Shown one piece after another: positions 1 to 6,056 of a DNA stretch of 44,171 nt. The position numbers were made by a program, and so were the translations under genes. The notes beneath the pieces were generated by a model. That model ran no database searches and was not told the origin of the DNA. It saw only the letters and a program-made list of their open reading frames with translations. The stretch comes from an uncultured Clostridium sp. Its GTDB lineage: Bacteria; Bacillota; Clostridia; Lachnospirales; Lachnospiraceae. Positions within the stretch are counted from its first letter, which is position 1. Every line of letters starts with the position of its first letter. Location of the stretch: contig URFM01000028.1 of the NCBI GenBank assembly GCA_900547035.1, forward strand, positions 1 through 44,171. Direction: 5' to 3'.

Positions 1-56
1 TCTGTTGAGCCAATTTTTCTTGACTCCTCTTTTCATAGATTATTTGACACTACCTT

Positions 57-82
57 AGCAGCTGATGAAGCTGCTTTTTTTT
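57..82 (+). terminator. Possible rho-independent terminator at left edge
   Basis: A 6-bp stem (AGCAGC at 57-62, GCTGCT at 70-75) with a 7-base loop is followed by a run of T on the plus strand. It would end a plus-strand host transcript entering from left of the window. No convincing gene lies upstream within the window, so the transcript it serves is unknown. Confidence 0.45.
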
Positions 83-154
83 GTGCTGCTGTGCTGCGGA
101 TTCAGCCGACCCCATATATGGATTTTTGGCAGATGCGATTGACTGGTTCGGCAG

Positions 155-200
155 AAAAGAAGGGGCTATGGGAAGGAGGCGCAAACGAACTTCCCATAGC
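155..200 (-). terminator. Terminator downstream of the cotJC remnant
   Basis: A perfect 11-bp inverted repeat (165-175 and 190-200, GCTATGGGAAG and its complement) with a 14-base loop lies 50 bases past the cotJC stop. Read on the minus strand, the stem is followed by a pyrimidine-rich tract (CCCCTTCTTTTCT), which fits an intrinsic terminator for the minus-strand cotJC transcript. Confidence 0.6.
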
Positions 201-250
201 ATAAATAGAAGAATTTTCAGATTTTAAAGAAAGATAATCGCGCTGGTGTA

Positions 251-892
251 TCAGCCTTGAGAAGATTGGGTCCAGGAGGAGGGATCAAAGGCCGGATTAA
301 AGGCATAGAAATTGCGGCTGTCCAGCTTTTCCTGCGTGATGCGGAGAAGTTCGCCGAATCTTTGGTAATGGACCAGCTCACGTTCCCTAAGAAAACGAAT
401 AGGCTCGCATACATCGTAATCCCGGACAACACGAAGAATGTTGTCGTAGGTAGAACGGGCCTTTTGTTCTGCTGCCAGGTCCTCGTGAAGGTCTGTAATT
501 ACATCTCCTTTGGACTGGAACTCACAGGCATTGAAAGGAACGCCGCCAGCGGCCTGAGGCCAGATGCCGGTAGTGTGGTCAATATAGTAGGGGCCGAAGC
601 CTTGGTCTGCCAGCTCCTGGGCGCTTAAACCTCTGGTCAGCTGGTGGATAATGGCAGCCACAATTTCCAGGTGGCCCAGTTCCTCAGTGCCGATGTCGGT
701 CAGCGCGCCCTTACATTCCTTGTAGGGCATGGCGTAGCGCTGGGAGAGATAGCGCATGGAGGCCCCCATCTCCCCGTCGGGTCCGCCAAATGTCAACTTC
801 TCATAATGGTGTTCAGGATATGTAATAATGCACGTCCATACGGTCATTTTTGCGGTCATACTCAATGTATTTGACCACGCTGCGCAGGGCAT
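251..892 (-). pseudogene. cotJC: cotJC-like spore-coat manganese catalase, 5' end replaced by prophage
   Basis: From about residue 25 the product matches the CotJC / manganese-catalase family of spore-coat and stress enzymes that disproportionate hydrogen peroxide at a di-manganese site. Motifs seen are GGPDGEMGASMRYLSQRY, then TEELGHLE, then LHEDLAAEQKA, then ELVHYQRFGE. These supply the Glu, Glu/His, Glu and His ligands expected of the family, so the whole metal site lies on this side of the break. The first about 20 residues of the open frame are read from the end of the integrase gene and are not catalase-like, so the native N-terminus and promoter are lost, presumably on the far side of the prophage. 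The integrase gene runs into it in the same direction, so read-through transcription is possible. I infer that phage excision would restore the gene. Confidence 0.8.
790..835. other. Prophage-host junction (attL region)
   Basis: The integrase reading frame stops at 813-815 (TGA on the minus strand), while catalase-family sequence begins in another frame at roughly 805-825. The crossover used by the serine integrase must therefore lie in or next to this interval. Serine-integrase core sequences can be as short as 2 bases, so it cannot be fixed from one end alone. The partner site is outside the window. Confidence 0.6.
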
Positions 893-2264
893 TGGCTTTG
901 GTAGAGTAGTCGGTATTTTCGTCTATGAGCAAATCATACACGTTTTTGATTCGATTGACAACCTCTTTCTGGTCCGGGCGCTGCAGGGGAGATTCGGCCT
1001 GCTTTTTTAGGCGTTCCATAGACTCGGTAAGTTCCCGGCGCTCTGCCTGGAGGCGGAGTTTATTGGACCTGTATTCCGCCAGTGTATCAATGCCGCTTTC
1101 GTAGGCCTCCCGGACGCGCTGTTCTTTCATGCGCAGGCGGTCGAGGGATTCCTGGATGAGGGTTTCTTCTGTTTTTACGCCTGGCTCCTGGGGACGGATA
1201 TACTCATAGTCCACCTGGCCGGAGCTGATGACCTGCTTTAAGGATTCCAGGACAGCAGCTTCCGCCCGCCGGGCGGCGATGGAGCAGGACTCCGGATGTA
1301 TGCCCTTTCCGTATTTCCAGCACTGGAAAAAGTCTGGTCGGCGCTTGCTGTTGTTGGTCCGGTTGAAGCCCAGGGTGGCCTTGCAGATATGGCAGCGCAG
1401 AAGGCCGGAAAGCCAATGGGCATTGGCAGAGGATTCCCTCCGCCCGCGGGGGCGGTATTCCGCCTGCAGGCGTTCCTGAACGGAGTCAAAGATGGAGGAG
1501 ACGGATTCTCGGATCGGATGTTCTCCCTGGAAAGCGATTCCGTTCCAGGATACCTCTCCTATGTAGAAGCGGTTGGTGAGAATCCGGTAAACGGCCCGGC
1601 GGTCAAAAAGATTGCCGCTTTTCGTACGATAACCTAAGGCGTTGAGCTTCCGGGCGGTACCGGTCATGTCCAGACCGGAGTGATAGAAGTGGAAAATCTG
1701 CTCCACAACGGCGTATTCCGATTCATTAATCTGGTAAGGCTTTCCATCCCCTACGGCCGCATAGCCCAGGCAAGGGCGAAGCTGGTAGCCGTTTCGCAGG
1801 GCCTTTTCCTTCATCCCCCGCAGGACTTCACCAGAGAGATTGATGGAGTAATACTCATCAAACCACTCGATGATGGTCTCAATCAGGCGGCCGAACATAC
1901 CTTCCATGATGGGCTCGGATACGCTGATAATCTCCACATGGCATTTTTTCCGGAGGATTCCCTTGTAGAAAGTGCTTTCCTCCTGGTTCCTGGCGAAGCG
2001 GGAGAACTTCCAGAGGTACAGGCGCTTGAAGGGGGATTCATTCTGATTTTTCGCGATAGCAATCATCCGCTGAAATTCCGGACGGTTTTCGGCCCGGCGG
2101 CCGGAAATGCCCTTTTTCTCAATAAAGATAAACTCCGGCGGGATGGTAACGCCGTCCTTTTTGGCCTGCTCCAGAATTACCCGCAGCTGGGCGTCCGGGG
2201 ACAGTTCCGTCTGCTCATCAGTGCTGACGCGAATGTAGGCGGCTCCGATGTCTAGGTTGGTCAT
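813..2264 (-). CDS. int: Large serine recombinase, prophage integrase
   Basis: This 483-residue protein has the order of a large serine integrase. The N-terminal resolvase domain begins AAYIRVSTDEQ with the probable nucleophile Ser14, and the arginine-rich catalytic segment LWKFSRFARN lies near residues 84-93. A recombinase domain follows (about 160-270), then a zinc ribbon with Cys291, Cys294, Cys315 and Cys327, and a helical coiled-coil stretch (about 350-430). It would carry out attP x attB integration and, with a directionality factor I cannot identify here, excision. It is the leftmost phage gene and its stop lies at the host junction. The start is the ATG at 2264, with a GGAGATG-type ribosome binding site just upstream. 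Confidence 0.95.
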   Translation of the reverse strand: MTNLDIGAAYIRVSTDEQTELSPDAQLRVILEQAKKDGVTIPPEFIFIEKKGISGRRAENRPEFQRMIAIAKNQNESPFKRLYLWKFSRFARNQEESTFYKGILRKKCHVEIISVSEPIMEGMFGRLIETIIEWFDEYYSINLSGEVLRGMKEKALRNGYQLRPCLGYAAVGDGKPYQINESEYAVVEQIFHFYHSGLDMTGTARKLNALGYRTKSGNLFDRRAVYRILTNRFYIGEVSWNGIAFQGEHPIRESVSSIFDSVQERLQAEYRPRGRRESSANAHWLSGLLRCHICKATLGFNRTNNSKRRPDFFQCWKYGKGIHPESCSIAARRAEAAVLESLKQVISSGQVDYEYIRPQEPGVKTEETLIQESLDRLRMKEQRVREAYESGIDTLAEYRSNKLRLQAERRELTESMERLKKQAESPLQRPDQKEVVNRIKNVYDLLIDENTDYSTKANALRSVVKYIEYDRKNDRMDVHYYIS

Positions 2265-2327
2265 TTTATCATCTCCTGGTATGTATTGGTATATGGTACG
2301 AAAAATGGGTATAAAAAATACACCCTC

Positions 2328-2357
2328 TTGACCGGGGTGCTCCAGGGGTGATATAAT
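2328..2357 (+). promoter_or_regulatory. Sigma-A-type promoter of a short plus-strand RNA
   Basis: TTGACC at 2328-2333 and a perfect TATAAT at 2352-2357 are 18 bp apart. It reads away from the integrase towards a terminator less than 100 bases downstream. The -10 box lies inside a large dyad (2340-2391). Confidence 0.7.
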
Positions 2358-2391
2358 TCAGGTGTTCGAGCTGATTATATCTTTCCTGGAG
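2340..2391. repeat. 52-bp dyad carrying two face-to-face -10 boxes
   Basis: The arms are CTCCAGG (2340-2346) with CCTGGAG (2385-2391), and GATATAAT (2350-2357) with ATTATATC (2374-2381). Each arm supplies a TATAAT on its own strand. The plus one pairs with TTGACC 18 bp upstream. The minus one (2379-2374) has a weaker TTACCG 16 bp upstream and would drive the integrase. The layout suggests an operator or two promoters that interfere with each other. Confidence 0.6.
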
Positions 2392-2452
2392 TTTCCGGTA
2401 AGAGATAATCTGTGTGAAGGCCGGTTCCTGTTGGCGCAGGGGCCGGTTTTTT
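2364..2452 (+). ncRNA. Putative small untranslated RNA of about 90 nt
   Basis: A strong promoter (2328-2357) and an intrinsic terminator (2421-2452) bracket about 90 bases that contain no plausible open frame with a ribosome binding site. The transcript would run opposite to the flanking integrase and RhuM genes, and its end just reaches the RhuM stop codon. The family is not recognised. The evidence is only promoter plus terminator spacing. Confidence 0.5.
2421..2452 (+). terminator. Rho-independent terminator
   Basis: A 10-bp stem with two G-U pairs is formed by CCGGTTCCTG (2421-2430) and CAGGGGCCGG (2437-2446), followed by TTTTTT (2447-2452). The U-run is only on the plus strand, so it serves the short plus-strand transcript rather than the minus-strand genes. 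Confidence 0.7.
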
Positions 2453-3446
2453 ACTTTTTAGGTAGCTTAGGAAGTTCATCTATTATTTCGGTGGAAGATT
2501 CAAGTTGACGGCGATGTTTATCGAACAGTTTATACTGTTCTTTTGCAAAGCGGTCAGCCTCATCACGAGTAATCTTGCCTGTATTGTCTAAAACTTTTCG
2601 TCCCATAAATTGTAAAAATGCGTTGAGTTTTTCATCCCAATCACTCATATACATGGGAATATGTTGCTTTGCTTGGTCTTCAGCATAATCTAAATACATT
2701 GTGACAATTCTATTGAGATTTTCGATTTCATCTTTGCTCAGATAGTTCTTGGCGATTGTTACATCGGATTGCCGAACACGAGAACCTTTAAATGTAGTAA
2801 GCCCCATGTTGTTTTTTGTAGCATCCGCACGCTCTACGATTAGTTCAGGAGCAGTATGGCCATGAACAGAGTAATGAAGTTTATTTTGCACGGTTTTAAA
2901 AAATCTGTCAGCCTGTTCGCTTTTGGGATCATAGTCTACCGAAGTAGCGAATATGTCTCGTACTTTCATATAAACTCGTTTTTCGGAAGCGCGGATATCA
3001 CGAATCCGTTCAAGAAGTTCATCAAAGTAATCAGCACCAAATTTTTTTGGGTTTTTCAGGCGCTCATCATTAAGGACAAACCCTTTGCGCATGTATTCGG
3101 ACAAAACTTGACTGGTCCAGTTTCTGAAATGAATTCCGATATTATTACGGACACGATATCCTACTGCCAAAATTAGCTGAAGATTATAGATTTTGACAGT
3201 TCTCTTGACGTTTCGTATTCCTTCATTTTGAACTTGTAAGTAATTCTTACAAGTTGAACTTTCATCTAATTCTCCATCCGAATAAATATTTTTTATATGT
3301 AAAGTTATATTTTGGGTGCTAGTTTGATATAACTCAGCAATACTTTTTTGAGTCATCCAAATTGTTTCATCATTAAAATAGGCATCGATTTTTGTATCGC
3401 CTTTTTCTGTTTGGTAGATTAAGATATTTCCGTTGTTTTCTTGCAT
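2451..3446 (-). CDS. RhuM-family protein
   Basis: The 331-residue product matches the virulence RhuM family along its length: an N-terminal part with TIWMTQKSIAELYQTSTQNITLHIKNIY, the block GYRVRNNIGIHFRNWTSQVL, and a C-terminal helical part with FNAFLQFMGRKVL-like and TRDEADRFAKEQY segments. RhuM proteins are frequent on mobile elements and their biochemical role is unsettled. The gene lies 13 bp downstream of the Uma2-family gene on the same strand with an AAAGGA ribosome binding site, so the two probably form an operon. Flanked by the integrase and the toxin module, it looks like lysogenic accessory cargo. The start is the ATG at 3446. Confidence 0.85.
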   Translation of the reverse strand: MQENNGNILIYQTEKGDTKIDAYFNDETIWMTQKSIAELYQTSTQNITLHIKNIYSDGELDESSTCKNYLQVQNEGIRNVKRTVKIYNLQLILAVGYRVRNNIGIHFRNWTSQVLSEYMRKGFVLNDERLKNPKKFGADYFDELLERIRDIRASEKRVYMKVRDIFATSVDYDPKSEQADRFFKTVQNKLHYSVHGHTAPELIVERADATKNNMGLTTFKGSRVRQSDVTIAKNYLSKDEIENLNRIVTMYLDYAEDQAKQHIPMYMSDWDEKLNAFLQFMGRKVLDNTGKITRDEADRFAKEQYKLFDKHRRQLESSTEIIDELPKLPKK

Positions 3447-3459
3447 ATGTTTCGTCCTT

Positions 3460-4005
3460 TTATTTTAGAATATCTGAAATAGTAATAAATAGGTTAGTAA
3501 AAATTCCCACAGGTACTGTCTGGGTAAAAGAATAAATCGTGGGAGCGGCGTCTTCCTCGTAGCGATAAACAGCGGTTTGCTCCTTCTCCGAATCAACAAT
3601 CCAGTATTCCCGGACACCGGCTTCGGAATAGATGGCATTTTTTATGATGTAATCCATTCTCCGGCTGTCAAAGGACGTGACTTCAATGACCCAGTCAGGA
3701 GCTCCGTAGAAGTAGTGCTCATTTATTTTGCTGGGGTCGCAGGTGACTAAAATATCCGGTTCCACCCAATTTACTTTTTTCTGGTCTGGATTGACTGCGA
3801 ATGGTCCCAAGATTAATTCGCACTCAGGATGATGGGTACGGAGGTAGTTGCTGATGTGAAACAACAGTGTGCTGATTAATTTTGCATGAATCAGATAAGG
3901 AGTTTTCCGGATATATAGTTGACCACCGACTAAATCAGAGCGGACACCATCCGGCAGGTTCCAGTAGTCCTCGGATGTGTAAATACGCTTGTTGGTTGAT
4001 GGCAT
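3460..4005 (-). CDS. Uma2-family (DUF820) putative endonuclease
   Basis: The product (181 residues from the chosen ATG) has the DUF820/Uma2 restriction-endonuclease-like fold signatures: YTSEDYWNLPDGVRSDLVGGQL at the N-terminus, then VEPDILVTCDPSK, then PDWVIEVTSFDSRRMDYIIKNAIYSEAGVREYWIVD. The acidic residues and the Glu in PDILV / VIEV / K segments fit the D-(E)xK nuclease core. The frame is open a further 27 codons upstream, but GGAGGTG sits 5 bases before the ATG at 4005 and family similarity starts there. It is followed by RhuM. Its function in the phage is unknown; family members are assumed nucleases by fold. Confidence 0.8.
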   Translation of the reverse strand: MPSTNKRIYTSEDYWNLPDGVRSDLVGGQLYIRKTPYLIHAKLISTLLFHISNYLRTHHPECELILGPFAVNPDQKKVNWVEPDILVTCDPSKINEHYFYGAPDWVIEVTSFDSRRMDYIIKNAIYSEAGVREYWIVDSEKEQTAVYRYEEDAAPTIYSFTQTVPVGIFTNLFITISDILK

Positions 4006-4024
4006 AGAGGGCACCTCCAAAAAT

Positions 4025-4053
4025 TTGACATTTAGCTGAATTTGACCTATAAT
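4025..4053 (+). promoter_or_regulatory. Consensus promoter of the antitoxin RNA
   Basis: TTGACA (4025-4030), a 17-bp spacer and TATAAT (4048-4053) form a perfect consensus promoter on the plus strand. It lies between the Uma2 start and the toxin gene and reads towards the toxin's 3' end. Its strength fits a constitutively made, labile antitoxin RNA. Confidence 0.75.
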
Positions 4054-4059
4054 ATACTT

Positions 4060-4172
4060 AACAAGACAGCCAGTAAGGGAGGTCAAGGCTCCCCGACCCG
4101 GCGAAAGTTAATACTTAGCTACAAGAAATAGCCGTTCCTAAACTTTGACGAGAGCAGGACGGCTATTTCTTA
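4060..4172 (+). ncRNA. Type I antitoxin RNA (RNAII-like), predicted
   Basis: Transcription from the promoter at 4025-4053 would start near 4060 and end at the 13-bp inverted repeat 4123-4135 / 4159-4171, giving about 110 nt. The RNA would converge on, and overlap, the 3' end of the small toxin mRNA. It also carries GGCTCCCCG (4087-4095) and GGCGAAAG (4100-4107), near-identical to plus-strand copies at 4298-4306 and 4280-4287 that lie in the 5' leader of the toxin mRNA. The RNA is therefore complementary to the toxin leader as well. This convergent design with two paired direct repeats and a shared terminator is that of the Fst/RNAII par systems. Confidence 0.65.
4123..4171. terminator. Shared bidirectional terminator of the toxin-antitoxin pair
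   Basis: Perfect 13-bp arms AAGAAATAGCCGT (4123-4135) and ACGGCTATTTCTT (4159-4171) have a 23-base loop. On either strand the 3' arm ends in TTTCTT, so it can stop both convergent RNAs. The toxin stop codon (4163-4165) lies inside the right arm. Confidence 0.7.
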
Positions 4173-4246
4173 TGTGTGTAATTCAGAATGGCGACAATCA
4201 GTAAGGCAACGCTTACGATTAAGCTTAATTCCTCATATGTACTCAT
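4163..4246 (-). CDS. Small hydrophobic type I toxin (Fst/holin-like toxin family)
   Basis: A 27-residue peptide begins MSTYEELSLIV, has one strongly hydrophobic segment (about residues 8-21, rich in Ile, Val, Leu and Ala) and ends in a polar His-Lys-Lys tail. This is the form of the putative holin-like / Fst-type membrane toxins of Firmicutes. The start codon follows GGAGGGTGGTGATTATT, the long ribosome binding site usual for this family. Its promoter lies within the end of immA, and the leader of about 63 nt holds a GC-rich hairpin and the repeats complementary to the antitoxin RNA. If made in excess it would be expected to insert in and perturb the cell membrane. A role in prophage maintenance is inferred. 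Confidence 0.75.
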   Translation of the reverse strand: MSTYEELSLIVSVALLIVAILNYTHKK

Positions 4247-4315
4247 AATAATCACCACCCTCCGTAAGGTCTCGGATTAGGTGAAAGCACGTCCCCCGGT
4301 TCCCCGGGTAAGCAT

Positions 4316-4344
4316 ATTATATTGTCAAAGTGGCCGATATTCAA
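4316..4344 (-). promoter_or_regulatory. Promoter of the toxin mRNA
   Basis: On the minus strand TTGAAT (4344-4339), a 17-bp spacer and TATAAT (4321-4316) give a good promoter with a start near 4309. The -35 region lies within the last codons of immA. The leader runs about 63 nt to the toxin ATG. Confidence 0.65.
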
Positions 4345-4810
4345 ACACATCTAAGTGTGGTTCAAATCTTATGTAATAATCCCCAACCATTACACCGATA
4401 CCGTATTTCTGGCGGTAAAATTCCAGAGCTTCTTTTAAGGTATCTTCCGACACATCCAGGTACTCCGCCACTTCAAAGGTATTCCGGCAATGGGCTTTAT
4501 ACGCTTTGACGAGGTCCAGAAGCGGAATCCTCAGGTTGTAAGCCCAGATCCGTGCCGCCCGTTCCTGCTTGCGGGCTTCAAGATTAGTTTGGTCCAGGAT
4601 GTTTCCTACCGTAGTGTAGTGGTGTCCGAGTTCTTCGGCCAGCGTATCCGCTGTTTTTGTGCTGGTCATGCCAGACTTTAGCGCCACGGAGCCATCAATA
4701 TAGAGGCCCGATAAGCGTTCACTTCTAAAATTCACGTAGTCTACAGGAACGCCTTCCTCGAAGGCCAGTTGTTCGAGTTCTTCTTTTTTAGTCAAGTCTA
4801 TCAGCCTCAC
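4325..4810 (-). CDS. immA: ImmA/IrrE-type metallopeptidase
   Basis: The 161-residue product is of the ImmA/IrrE (DUF955) family, the proteases that cleave XRE repressors to induce mobile elements. The metal-binding motif reads E59-E-L-G-H63 within TLAEELGHHYTT, so the first His of the usual HExxH is Glu; this variant recurs in phage members as I recall them. C-terminal segments NFRSERLSGLYIDGSVAL (residues 27-44) and VAEYLDVSEDTLKEALEFYRQKYG also fit. It lies 5 bp after the repressor gene, as in ImmR-ImmA pairs, and probably relieves repression at 5163-5272. The GTG at 4810 has no clear ribosome binding site; a TTG at 4795 behind GAGG is an alternative start. Confidence 0.85.
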   Translation of the reverse strand: MRLIDLTKKEELEQLAFEEGVPVDYVNFRSERLSGLYIDGSVALKSGMTSTKTADTLAEELGHHYTTVGNILDQTNLEARKQERAARIWAYNLRIPLLDLVKAYKAHCRNTFEVAEYLDVSEDTLKEALEFYRQKYGIGVMVGDYYIRFEPHLDVFEYRPL

Positions 4811-4815
4811 CGTAG

Positions 4816-5133
4816 TTAATTTTGGGGCTTTCGCCGATTCTTAACAAATTCCGCATAGGCTTTGATGTCTTCCAGTTCGTCTTCCGTATATTCGTCACCA
4901 TCAAAATGGGCGGCCATGGTAATGGGTTCTATATTTAATCCTAATAAGGTATCAGCAGAAACATTTAGTGCATCGGCTATTTTTTTGATAGTTTGCACAT
5001 TGGGCTCTCTATTTCCACTTTCATAAAGTGAATAAGTGGACTTCGCTACACCTATAATGTCTGCTATTTCTTTCTGCGTCATATTTTTCTTTTCTCTGGC
5101 AATCTTTAAATTTTCATTAAATTTATCACCCAT
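4816..5133 (-). CDS. XRE-family prophage repressor (CI/ImmR-like)
   Basis: This 105-residue protein has an N-terminal helix-turn-helix: NLKIAREKKNMTQKEIADIIGVAKSTYSLYESGNREPNVQTIKKIADALNVSADTLL. The short acidic C-terminal tail (DEYTEDELEDIKAYAEFV) resembles ImmR-type repressors and is the likely region cleaved or recognised by ImmA. The start is the ATG at 5133, with GGAGGT 7 bases upstream; an ATG 15 bases earlier overlaps that ribosome binding site and is rejected. It is divergent from the Cro-like gene, with operators between them, so it should silence the lytic promoter and regulate itself. Confidence 0.9.
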   Translation of the reverse strand: MGDKFNENLKIAREKKNMTQKEIADIIGVAKSTYSLYESGNREPNVQTIKKIADALNVSADTLLGLNIEPITMAAHFDGDEYTEDELEDIKAYAEFVKNRRKPQN

Positions 5134-5157
5134 AAAACGTACCTCCATTTACTTTTG

Positions 5158-5186
5158 ATTATAAGGTTTAAGTGCAAACATGTCAA
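5158..5186 (-). promoter_or_regulatory. Repressor maintenance promoter
   Basis: On the minus strand TTGACA (5186-5181), a 17-bp spacer and TATAAT (5163-5158) make a consensus promoter for the repressor gene. The degenerate operator at 5163-5179 lies inside the spacer, which implies autoregulation. Confidence 0.75.
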
Positions 5187-5272
5187 TAAAAAAGTTTGCA
5201 AAATGCAAAGAAAACTATTGACAAGTTTGCGAAAAGCAACTATCATATAATCAAAGTTTGCGAAATGCAAAC
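5163..5272. promoter_or_regulatory. Four-operator array of the immunity switch
   Basis: Three palindromic 17-bp sites of the form GTTTGC-n5-GCAAAC lie at 5194-5210, 5225-5241 and 5256-5272. A fourth, with only the right half intact (GCAAAC, 5174-5179), lies at 5163-5179. Successive starts are exactly 31 bp apart, about three helical turns, so all sites face the same side of the DNA. The first lies in the spacer of the repressor promoter and the third in the spacer of the lytic promoter. These are the expected binding sites of the XRE repressor and the Cro-like protein. Confidence 0.8.
5218..5246 (+). promoter_or_regulatory. Early lytic promoter
   Basis: TTGACA (5218-5223), a 17-bp spacer and TATCAT (5241-5246) read into the Cro-like gene. 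A better TATAAT at 5246-5251 is 22 bp away and is probably too far. The operator at 5225-5241 fills the spacer. Confidence 0.65.
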
Positions 5273-5294
5273 ACGAAGGAAGGAGGAATATAGG

Positions 5295-5492
5295 TTGTTT
5301 AGAAATTTGGAGGCCGAACAAGCGCGGTTTGGTCTTACAAACCAAAATGTTGCAGATAAACTCGGCATTTCCAGAGTTTCTTACGAGAGTAAGAAAAAAA
5401 GCGGGAAATTTACTACGAAGGAAATCAAAGCACTCTGCAAATTATTTAAAAGAGGTTTTGACTACCTGTTTGCCGAAGATGAAAGGGGGTGA
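5295..5492 (+). CDS. Cro-like XRE-family DNA-binding protein
   Basis: This 65-residue protein is essentially one helix-turn-helix: FGLTNQNVADKLGISRVSYESKKKSGKFTTKEIKALCKLF, ending DYLFAEDERG. It is the first gene rightward of the switch and diverges from the repressor, the position of cro in temperate phages. The start chosen is TTG at 5295, with AAGGAGG 8-9 bases upstream; the frame is open further upstream, but that stretch covers the operators and has no ribosome binding site. I infer that it competes with the repressor for the operators during lytic growth. Confidence 0.8.
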   Translation: MFRNLEAEQARFGLTNQNVADKLGISRVSYESKKKSGKFTTKEIKALCKLFKRGFDYLFAEDERG

Positions 5493-5497
5493 AGAGA

Positions 5498-5668
5498 ATG
5501 CATATAGTAAGCCAGCAAAAAATGATGGATTTGGCGAATGACATTGGCGCCCTGGTTATACGAAGCGGACTTTCATATAATCAGGCAGAAAAAATTTTCC
5601 AGCTTGTATTGGAACGTATGAAGGACGTCCCATATCAGTCCGCTTTAAATCCATCAAATAAAGAGTAG
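5498..5668 (+). CDS. Small early protein, unknown function
   Basis: A 56-residue protein starts at the ATG at 5498 with AAAGGGGGTG upstream. It begins MHIVSQQKMMDLANDIGALV, is predicted mostly helical, and carries GLSYNQAEKIFQLVLERMKDV, which resembles a small helical regulator. It follows the Cro-like gene by 5 bp and is probably cotranscribed. Its last 34 bases overlap the end of the convergent zinc-ribbon gene. No family is recognised. Confidence 0.6.
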   Translation: MHIVSQQKMMDLANDIGALVIRSGLSYNQAEKIFQLVLERMKDVPYQSALNPSNKE

Positions 5669-5901
5669 GGCTTTACCGTAAAAGAAAAGCCATCCTTTGG
5701 AAAAGTCTTATCCTCATTGTTGGAATAAGATTCCGGCACAGCACCAAGTTCGTGGAGCCCATTTAGTATGTGTGAGGCAATCTCGGAAGAAACTTTGGAG
5801 GAACAGTTGGGGCAAATAATTTCATTACATGCAGATGCTTCAGGTCTAAGCTCAAAATTACATTCACATTTGTGACAGAAAATCGAAATTTTAAAATCCA
5901 T
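5635..5901 (-). CDS. Zinc-ribbon protein, unknown function
   Basis: The 88-residue product has two CxxC knuckles (FCHKCECNFEL and IICPNCSSKV) separated by about 20 residues, a typical rubredoxin-type zinc ribbon, followed by a helical tail. AGGAGG precedes the ATG at 5901 by 6 bases, so it is probably expressed although it faces the early transcripts. It is one of only two minus-strand genes in the early region, the other being the ClpP-like protease at 6141-6719. It may act in the lysogen; that is inference from orientation. Confidence 0.65.
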   Translation of the reverse strand: MDFKISIFCHKCECNFELRPEASACNEIICPNCSSKVSSEIASHILNGLHELGAVPESYSNNEDKTFPKDGFSFTVKPYSLFDGFKAD

Positions 5902-6056
5902 AGCGGCCTCCTAAAAACTTGTATAGATATTATTCAAACAATATCGACAATATCAGTATAAGGTAAATGGAGAAAAACGACAAGCCGTAGAAAATGGTAA
6001 ATTATCAAATATTCCAACAAAAATCACTGATAGAGGATGAAAGGGGGTGAGAGGGG

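Noticed and set aside
1..204. Open plus-strand frame from the window edge to a TAA at 202-204
   Set aside because: No start or family similarity; it runs through two terminator-like hairpins, so it is probably chance.
2340..2391. Large dyad as the phage attP site
   Set aside because: The prophage junction lies at the 3' end of the integrase gene (about 790-835), so attP must have been there; the dyad is better explained as an operator or promoter pair.
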